NCBI GenBank assembly: GCA_002315615.1
Contig: DCHK01000060.1
Coordinates: 1-10,908 of the forward strand
Origin: Bacteroidales bacterium UBA1754
GTDB taxonomy: Bacteria; Bacteroidota; Bacteroidia; Bacteroidales; Paludibacteraceae
Reading direction: 5' to 3'
DNA length: 10,908 bases
The position numbers and the translations under genes were made by a program. The notes beneath the pieces were generated by a model. The model was not told where the DNA came from and did no database searches. It saw only the letters and a list, made by a program, of their open reading frames with translations. Positions 6,473-10,908 of this stretch are shown one piece after another (the stretch's first letter is position 1; each line of letters begins with the position of its first letter).

Positions 6473-7311
6473 TATAATTTATTTTTAGAAAATTTACTTG
6501 AAATCAATCGTCCTAAAATACTAAGTATCAAAACGATAATTGTAAGAACCAAAGCGGCTGCATAGGCACGATTTTGTACTTCTTTTATTGGACTACTTAA
6601 TTGAAAAAACACTGCCAAAGGCAATGTGGCTGCTGGTTGCGATAGCGATGTAGGTATGCTGTCGGAGTAGCCCGAAGTGAAAAGCACTGCGGCAGCATCG
6701 CCTATGGCACGCCCAATAGAAAGCAGAGTTGCAGTGGCAATTCCTGGTGCAATTTGTCGCAAAACTACGGCAATTGTTTCCCACCTTGTGGCACCAAGCG
6801 AATAAGTGGCGTCCAAAATGTCGCGAGGGAAATTGCGTGCCACTTCGTCCATCGAACGGATGAAAATTGGAATAATCAGCAATGTGATGACAATTATACC
6901 ACCAAGTACCGATGTGCGAAGTCCGAAATAAATCATTATGGTGAAACCAAAAGCGCCATATACGATTGACGGAATTCCAAACAAAACATCGTATGCCAAA
7001 CGTGCAATATAGGCTGTTTTTGATTGCGATTTCAAATAAACATTTAGGAAAAACACAACGGGAATACTGATGATAAGTCCTAAAATAGTAGATGCGCCCA
7101 CAATGTACAACGAACCTACAATGGCATTTAAAAATCCACCTTCTTTGCCAATGTAAAATCCACCTCCTGGAAGTTTTGTAATCATATCCCAACTCATTGA
7201 ACCCCAACCTTGTTTCAGTATGGCGTACACGATGCTAAATACGAAGCCAAACACAATAAGCGTGGCAACGAACATCAGGAATCGCATCATTTGTTCTTCA
7301 AAGTGTTTCAT
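6472..7311 (-). CDS. pstA: Phosphate ABC transporter permease
   Basis: Inner-membrane permease that with PstC forms the phosphate channel. About six hydrophobic segments are visible (roughly 10-32, 63-90, 105-128, 136-152, 192-210, 249-268). The cytoplasmic EAA loop that docks PstB is seen as DATYSLGATRWETIAVVLRQ (167-186). The following ATATLLSIGRAIGDAAAVL segment (192-210) carries the conserved Arg and Asp/Glu-type positions of Pst permeases. At 279 aa it is of usual size. The ATG at 7311 overlaps the pstC stop by one base (TAATG), and its own stop overlaps the pstB start in the same way. This implies translational coupling and a fixed subunit ratio. It is intact throughout. Confidence 0.95.
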   Translation of the reverse strand: MKHFEEQMMRFLMFVATLIVFGFVFSIVYAILKQGWGSMSWDMITKLPGGGFYIGKEGGFLNAIVGSLYIVGASTILGLIISIPVVFFLNVYLKSQSKTAYIARLAYDVLFGIPSIVYGAFGFTIMIYFGLRTSVLGGIIVITLLIIPIFIRSMDEVARNFPRDILDATYSLGATRWETIAVVLRQIAPGIATATLLSIGRAIGDAAAVLFTSGYSDSIPTSLSQPAATLPLAVFFQLSSPIKEVQNRAYAAALVLTIIVLILSILGRLISSKFSKNKL

Positions 7312-8267
7312 TACGCATACGATTTTTCGACGCGGTACAAAATTACGCGCGATATTACATTAAACACCAACACAACTACAAACAATATCAATGCAGCAAA
7401 CATCAATGCGGCTTCGTATTGTGGCAGCGAAAGCATTTCGCCGTAGTTGTTGGCTATAAGTGCAGGAATTGGGTAGCACGCATCGAGTATGCTACGAGGC
7501 ACTTCGGGCAAGTTGCCACACACCATCAAAATGGCGATAGTTTCGCCCATAGCGCGCGAAATAGCTAATACTACCGATGCCATAATTCCTGGAAAAGATT
7601 TTTTCAAAACAACTTTTTTTGATGTCTGCCATTTTGTAGCACCGAGCGATGTAGATGCATCGCGCAATTCGGTTGGTAGCGACGAAAATATTTCAATAAA
7701 CAAACTCACCAACAAAGGTAGAATCATTACGCCAAGCACAATGCCACCTGCCAAAACGGTGTAACCCGTAGAAAAATCGACAAAATGTGGTGCAAATTTG
7801 TTTGAAATCCAAGGAATGATAAGCAATGTTCCCCAAACACCGTAAATTACGGAAGGTAGTCCTGCCAAAATATCGAGTGCAGGGAAAACATATTTTTTAA
7901 CGTAAGATTTTGCGTATTCAGTCAAGAAAATTGCTGTGAGCAACGAAATAGGAAGCACCCAAAGAACAGCCACAACCGTAACCCACACTGTACCAGCAAT
8001 GAAAGGCATAAAACCAAATTGCCCTTTCAATGGTCGCCAGTTGCTCGAGAAAATGAGTTCGCCAAGTGAGTGTTCCTCAAAAATAGGAGCAGATTTAAGG
8101 TAAAGCCCGATGCCCATAACAACTACCAATACCAATGAGGCAATGGTGAGTATGTACATCAAACCCCCAGCAGTTTTTTCTTTTACGAGTCGGTAATTAA
8201 AAACTTTTGCTACGGCAGATTGCTCTTCTTTTTCGGTCAGTTCTTTTTGTATTTCGCTGTCTTGCAT
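7311..8267 (-). CDS. pstC: Phosphate ABC transporter permease
   Basis: Second inner-membrane permease of the Pst system. After a hydrophilic N-terminal tail of ~33 residues, about six membrane segments follow (roughly 35-57, 88-114, 128-152, 168-192, 224-243, 286-311). The EAA loop ELRDASTSLGATKWQTSKKV is at 200-219. The family-typical SRAMGETIAILMVCG (237-251) follows it, with the Arg and Glu implicated in phosphate translocation in E. coli. Length (318 aa) is ordinary. The start at 8267 lies 4 nt after the pstS stop and the stop overlaps pstA by one base. The order pstS-pstC-pstA-pstB is the classical one, so a single operon read from the pstS promoter is the simplest model. Confidence 0.95.
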   Translation of the reverse strand: MQDSEIQKELTEKEEQSAVAKVFNYRLVKEKTAGGLMYILTIASLVLVVVMGIGLYLKSAPIFEEHSLGELIFSSNWRPLKGQFGFMPFIAGTVWVTVVAVLWVLPISLLTAIFLTEYAKSYVKKYVFPALDILAGLPSVIYGVWGTLLIIPWISNKFAPHFVDFSTGYTVLAGGIVLGVMILPLLVSLFIEIFSSLPTELRDASTSLGATKWQTSKKVVLKKSFPGIMASVVLAISRAMGETIAILMVCGNLPEVPRSILDACYPIPALIANNYGEMLSLPQYEAALMFAALILFVVVLVFNVISRVILYRVEKSYA

Positions 8268-8271
8268 CTCG

Positions 8272-9261
8272 TTATTTCAAGAGTTCCAAACCTGCATTAA
8301 GCTTGTCTTCTGATATTCCGATATATCCTGTAGGAATATTTTGTGCTTGTCCGTCGGTGAGAATATATTTCAAAAATTCTATTACGATAGGATTTGTCGG
8401 TACACCGTTTGTAACCAAATAAAGGTCACGAGCAGGAGGCGAAGGATATTTGTCTTCGGCAACTGCTTTGATGAAGTTATCTTTTGTGTCGTAAAACAAT
8501 TCTTCAGGGTCAATTTTGCCGTTGTCGTTTGCATCTACAGGTAGAACAACGATGCCAGGATTTGGTTTGCGAGAGTTCTCATCGTAGGCATAACCGATAT
8601 TGTTTAGTCCGATAGCCAACTTGTCGTTTTGTACGGCTTGTGCCACACCAGGGTCGCCAAAAACTGCTGTTCCGAGTAAATCTTCTTGCTTTGCACCGAG
8701 CCACAATGCCCAAGTTTCGGCCGCACCACACGCATCGCTACGTGTGTAAACGCGAACGGGTGTTTTGTCGCTATTTTTCATTACATCGCCCCAAGTTTTA
8801 TATTTTCCTGTGAGCCAAAGTTCTTGCGCTGCTTTTTTTGAAAGTCCAACTTTCAAAAGGTTTTTCAAAGCAGGATTGTTTACGTTGATAGTCGGCACTA
8901 CAGCATCTTTTGCTACAGCAAAACCAAGTGCGCCTTTTTCTATTTCTTGCGGATAAATCTCGCGCGAAACCATTCCTAAATCAACTACTTTTGCCAAAAC
9001 ATCGGTCATACCTTTGCCTGCACCACCAGCCGAAATGTCAATTCTTACGCCAGGGTGAAGAGTTTTGAACTCGTCAGCCCATTTCACTGCTAAAGGATAA
9101 AGAGCAAAAGCACCAGAAATAGAAATGTCGCCTTGCAAATCGCCGTCGGCAACTACGACTTCTGGTTGATTGTTGTTACTATTAGTGTTTCCACACGAAC
9201 CGAGACTCAATACAGTAGAAAAAATGAGTATCGAAGTAACAGATTTTATTAGAAATTTCAT
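8272..9261 (-). CDS. pstS: Periplasmic phosphate-binding lipoprotein of the Pst system
   Basis: High-affinity phosphate receptor that delivers phosphate to PstCAB. Residues 1-22 are a lipoprotein signal with lipobox LGSC, so mature C23 should be lipidated and anchor the protein, followed by an Asn-rich linker (24-31). The binding-protein fold starts at ~43. Phosphate-contacting loops can be recognised: ISGAFALYPL (48-57), SAGGAGKGMTDV (77-88) and RSDACGAAETW (164-174). Residues 243-254 (DANDNGKIDPEE) match the EF-hand calcium loop pattern at positions 1, 3, 5, 6, 8 and 12, an insertion that E. coli PstS lacks. At 329 aa it is of usual size. It is the first gene of the pst operon, with a -7 box (9286-9293) ~25 nt upstream of its ATG. 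Confidence 0.95.
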   Translation of the reverse strand: MKFLIKSVTSILIFSTVLSLGSCGNTNSNNNQPEVVVADGDLQGDISISGAFALYPLAVKWADEFKTLHPGVRIDISAGGAGKGMTDVLAKVVDLGMVSREIYPQEIEKGALGFAVAKDAVVPTINVNNPALKNLLKVGLSKKAAQELWLTGKYKTWGDVMKNSDKTPVRVYTRSDACGAAETWALWLGAKQEDLLGTAVFGDPGVAQAVQNDKLAIGLNNIGYAYDENSRKPNPGIVVLPVDANDNGKIDPEELFYDTKDNFIKAVAEDKYPSPPARDLYLVTNGVPTNPIVIEFLKYILTDGQAQNIPTGYIGISEDKLNAGLELLK

Positions 9262-9285
9262 ATAAACCTTTTTTATAACTTTTCA

Positions 9286-9293
9286 CAAAGATA
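9286..9293 (-). promoter_or_regulatory. pst operon promoter, -7 box without a -33 box
   Basis: TATCTTTG on the minus strand is a perfect Bacteroidetes TAnnTTTG -7 box, 24 nt upstream of the pstS ATG. The position 19-21 nt further upstream shows no TTTG-like element. This fits a promoter needing an activator such as a PhoB-type regulator, but that is inference. Confidence 0.65.
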
Positions 9294-9334
9294 AGAAAAA
9301 TGTTTTTCATTGTTCTTAAAAAAATAAACAACTG

Positions 9335-9346
9335 CCACATTAGTGG
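9335..9346. promoter_or_regulatory. CCAC-ATTA-GTGG palindrome upstream of pst
   Basis: This 12-bp inverted repeat (4-bp arms, 4-bp centre) lies about 58 bp upstream of the inferred pstS start of transcription. It could be an operator. Alternatively, on the minus strand it could form a small hairpin, followed 9 nt later by seven T, as a weak terminator for fabD-yqaA. Short arms make either reading tentative. Confidence 0.25.
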
Positions 9347-9372
9347 TCAAAAATATGTTCATTCTTCTTATA

Positions 9373-9403
9373 TCTCGCTTCTCGTTTCTTGTATCTTGCT
9401 TCT
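9373..9403. repeat. Period-7 pyrimidine tandem repeat at the 3' end of the yqaA-like gene
   Basis: On plus the units TCTCGCT, TCTCGTT, TCTTGTA, TCTTGCT are followed by TCT: four degenerate 7-nt copies. The tract overlaps the final codon by two bases (the stop is at 9402-9404) and extends into the intergenic region before pstS. Confidence 0.75.
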
Positions 9404-9866
9404 ACAACACAGTTACAATGCCAGCGAAAATGGCGTACAAAACCAAGTAGCGAAGGAATTTACCTACTGTCATTGCAACCATTGTCAGCACCCAACTACT
9501 GCGCATCAATCCAAGTGCGATGACGATGGCAGAACCGATGTACGGAACAAAAGCGAAAAAAGCCGCCCAAACGCCATATTTATCCATAAATTTGGTGGCT
9601 TTCGCCAATTTTTCATCGCTCACTTTAAGGTATTTCTTTATCCATTCTGGTTTTCCACAACGTCCCATAAGGTAACACGTCATTCCGCCCATCACATTGC
9701 CGATGGTAGCAGAAACAATGCACCACCACGGATTTAGTCCAATTTTTAGTAATGCGGTCATTACTAATTCCGAACTAAAAGGAAAAACACTTCCCGCAAT
9801 GAAAGCGGCAAGTGTAAGTCCCCAATATCCCCATTCTGTGCAAAAAGCAAGAAAAGATGTGAGCAT
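9402..9866 (-). CDS. YqaA/DedA-like inner-membrane protein
   Basis: A small integral membrane protein of 154 aa with about four hydrophobic segments (roughly 12-40, 48-65, 97-118, 125-150). The pattern fits the YqaA branch of the DedA/SNARE-associated (VTT) superfamily. AGSVFPFSSELVM (24-36) corresponds to the membrane re-entrant region with a conserved Pro and Glu. ATIGNVMGGMTCYLMGR (53-69) is the glycine-rich helix ending in G-R. KYGVWAAFFAFVPYIGS (96-112) corresponds to the F-x(3)-P region. DedA relatives act in undecaprenyl-phosphate or phospholipid translocation and membrane homeostasis; the YqaA branch is not well defined, so no substrate is given. It starts 18 nt after the fabD stop, suggesting a fabD-yqaA operon and a lipid-related context. 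Its stop codon abuts a heptad repeat. Confidence 0.8.
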   Translation of the reverse strand: MLTSFLAFCTEWGYWGLTLAAFIAGSVFPFSSELVMTALLKIGLNPWWCIVSATIGNVMGGMTCYLMGRCGKPEWIKKYLKVSDEKLAKATKFMDKYGVWAAFFAFVPYIGSAIVIALGLMRSSWVLTMVAMTVGKFLRYLVLYAIFAGIVTVL

Positions 9867-9884
9867 TGTTAAATTTTATTAAAA

Positions 9885-10766
9885 TTACAATGTGTTAATT
9901 CCTGCTATTTTAACCGTTTTGTCTATTTTCAAAATAAGTCCTTGAAGCACTTTGCCAGGACCGACTTCGGTGAATGAATCGGCGCCATCGGCAATCATTT
10001 TCAGAACAGACTGTGTCCATTTAACAGGAGCTGTAAGTTGCGCAATAAGGTTGTTTTTGATTGTTTCGGCATCAGTTTCTGCTTTTGCCGTAACATTTTG
10101 ATATACTGGACATACGGGTTTGCAGAAATTTGTTTCGGCAATGGCAGTAGCCAATTCTTGTTTTGCCGGCTCCATAAATGGCGAATGGAACGCACCACTC
10201 ACAGCAAGTTTCAGCGCACGACGAGCACCGAGTTCCGAAAGTTTTTCGCAAGCAGCATCAATGCCTTCAATAGAACCAGAAATTACCAATTGACCAGGAC
10301 AGTTGTAGTTGGCAGGAACAACACCATCAATCTCGTTGCATACATTCTCAACCACATCATCGGCTAAACCGATAATGGCTGCCATTGTAGATTGTGTCAT
10401 TTCGCACGCTTTTTGCATTGCTAAAGCACGTTTTGATACGAGTTTTACGCCGTCTTCAAACGACATCGCACCTGCTGCGACTAATGCCGAAAATTCGCCG
10501 AGCGAGTGACCTGCAACCAAGTCGGGTTTGAATTCTGCACCAAGCATTTTTGCCAAAATTACGGAATGAAGAAAAACGGCAGGTTGTGTTACCTTTGTTT
10601 GCTTTAGTTCTTCGTCGGTTCCGTCAAACATTATTTTGGTAATGTCAAAGCCTAAAATATCGTTGGCTTGATTAAATAATTTCTTTGCTTCGTCAAAATG
10701 TTCGTAAATTTCTTTGCCCATTCCTACGAATTGAGCACCTTGTCCAGGAAATACGTATGCATTCAT
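9885..10766 (-). CDS. fabD: Malonyl-CoA:acyl carrier protein transacylase
   Basis: Transfers malonyl from CoA to acyl carrier protein, supplying the extender unit for type II fatty-acid synthesis in the cytoplasm. The N-terminal FPGQGAQ (6-12), the nucleophile elbow GHSLGE with S88, R113 in the SKRALAMQ segment (carboxylate anchor), H194 in GAFHSPFM (catalytic His) and Q243 are all in place. They correspond to S92, R117, H201 and Q250 of the E. coli enzyme. FTEVGPGKVLQGL (265-277) is the usual C-terminal motif. At 293 aa it is slightly shorter than E. coli FabD but complete. A perfect -7 box lies 24 nt upstream of the start. The gene is not beside fabH, fabF, fabG or acpP here; its only partner is the downstream membrane protein gene. 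Confidence 0.97.
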   Translation of the reverse strand: MNAYVFPGQGAQFVGMGKEIYEHFDEAKKLFNQANDILGFDITKIMFDGTDEELKQTKVTQPAVFLHSVILAKMLGAEFKPDLVAGHSLGEFSALVAAGAMSFEDGVKLVSKRALAMQKACEMTQSTMAAIIGLADDVVENVCNEIDGVVPANYNCPGQLVISGSIEGIDAACEKLSELGARRALKLAVSGAFHSPFMEPAKQELATAIAETNFCKPVCPVYQNVTAKAETDAETIKNNLIAQLTAPVKWTQSVLKMIADGADSFTEVGPGKVLQGLILKIDKTVKIAGINTL

Positions 10767-10789
10767 TTCATTAAGTTTTTTTGTTTTTG

Positions 10790-10820
10790 CAAATGTACAA
10801 AAAGAATCAAGGTATTAAAA
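10790..10820 (-). promoter_or_regulatory. fabD promoter
   Basis: TACATTTG on the minus strand (10790-10797) matches TAnnTTTG exactly, with TTTT (10817-10820) 19 nt upstream as a three-of-four -33 match. Transcription should start near 10787, about 20 nt before the fabD ATG. It diverges from the tRNA promoter, with the two -33 elements ~26 nt apart. Confidence 0.65.
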
Positions 10821-10845
10821 TGAAATTAAAAAAAACTTCAAACAG

Positions 10846-10876
10846 TTTGCATTTCAAAAAAAAGATTATACCTTTG
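10846..10876 (+). promoter_or_regulatory. tRNA promoter (full Bacteroidetes consensus)
   Basis: TTTG (10846-10849), exactly 19 nt, then TACCTTTG (10869-10876) on plus: a complete match to the TTTG-N19-TAnnTTTG primary sigma factor consensus of Bacteroidetes. The mature tRNA begins 12 nt downstream, so the primary transcript would carry only a few extra 5' nucleotides. Confidence 0.85.
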
Positions 10877-10887
10877 CAGTCGCAAAT

Positions 10888-10908
10888 GGCGAGATAGCTC
10901 AGCTGGTT
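10888..10908 (+). tRNA. tRNA, 5' 21 nt only (cut by window edge)
   Basis: GGCGAGA (acceptor 5' strand), TA, GCTC (D stem) and AGCTGGTT (start of the D loop) give the canonical tRNA 5' half with a clear A-box. The anticodon lies beyond the window, so the amino acid cannot be assigned. The strong promoter directly upstream supports a real gene, possibly the first of a cluster. Confidence 0.85.

Noticed and set aside
1..10908. Mobile elements, CRISPR array, toxin-antitoxin or defence genes.
   Set aside because: No transposase, integrase, spaced direct repeats or defence-type domains were seen; the intergenic repeats are contiguous microsatellites without spacers.

Overview
The window reads as a chromosomal segment of a Bacteroidetes bacterium, probably Bacteroidales or a close relative. 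The evidence is the promoter style (TAnnTTTG -7 boxes, in one case with a TTTG -33 box exactly 19 nt upstream), the absence of clear Shine-Dalgarno sequences, the family types of the proteins, and a large secreted multi-domain protein of the kind exported by type IX secretion. All protein genes lie on the minus strand. Only a tRNA, cut by the right edge, is on plus.

Layout from left to right. 1-2369: the N-terminal ~789 codons of a secreted protein with jelly-roll-like and Ig-like modules, running off the left edge. 2488-2530: an intrinsic terminator ending metK transcription. 2552-3838: metK (S-adenosylmethionine synthetase). 3839-4087: the metK leader, with two candidate promoters and what looks like a SAM-II riboswitch aptamer (3946-3991). 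4088-4708: an RNase H1-type gene with an N-terminal viroplasmin-like domain. 4820-5518: cysH, an iron-sulfur-type adenylylsulfate reductase. 5630-9261: pstS-pstC-pstA-pstB, a complete high-affinity phosphate ABC transporter transcribed in that order and packed with TAATG overlaps. 9402-9866: a YqaA/DedA-like membrane protein. 9885-10766: fabD. 10888-10908: the first 21 nt of a tRNA on plus, with its own near-perfect promoter divergent from that of fabD.

Functional logic: pst imports phosphate, cysH reduces activated sulfate for cysteine and methionine synthesis, and metK converts methionine to SAM. The metK leader appears able to sense its own product. fabD feeds fatty-acid synthesis.

The two most interesting signals are outside the proteins. 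One is the SAM-II-like aptamer in front of a Bacteroidetes metK, with a second promoter-like element downstream of it that would bypass it. The other is a set of five short intergenic tracts (3848-3879, 4714-4737, 4780-4810, 5595-5622, 9373-9403), all with a period of 7 bp but with different unit sequences. One family occurs in inverted orientation on either side of the RNase H gene. No mobile element, CRISPR array, toxin-antitoxin pair or defence system is visible.
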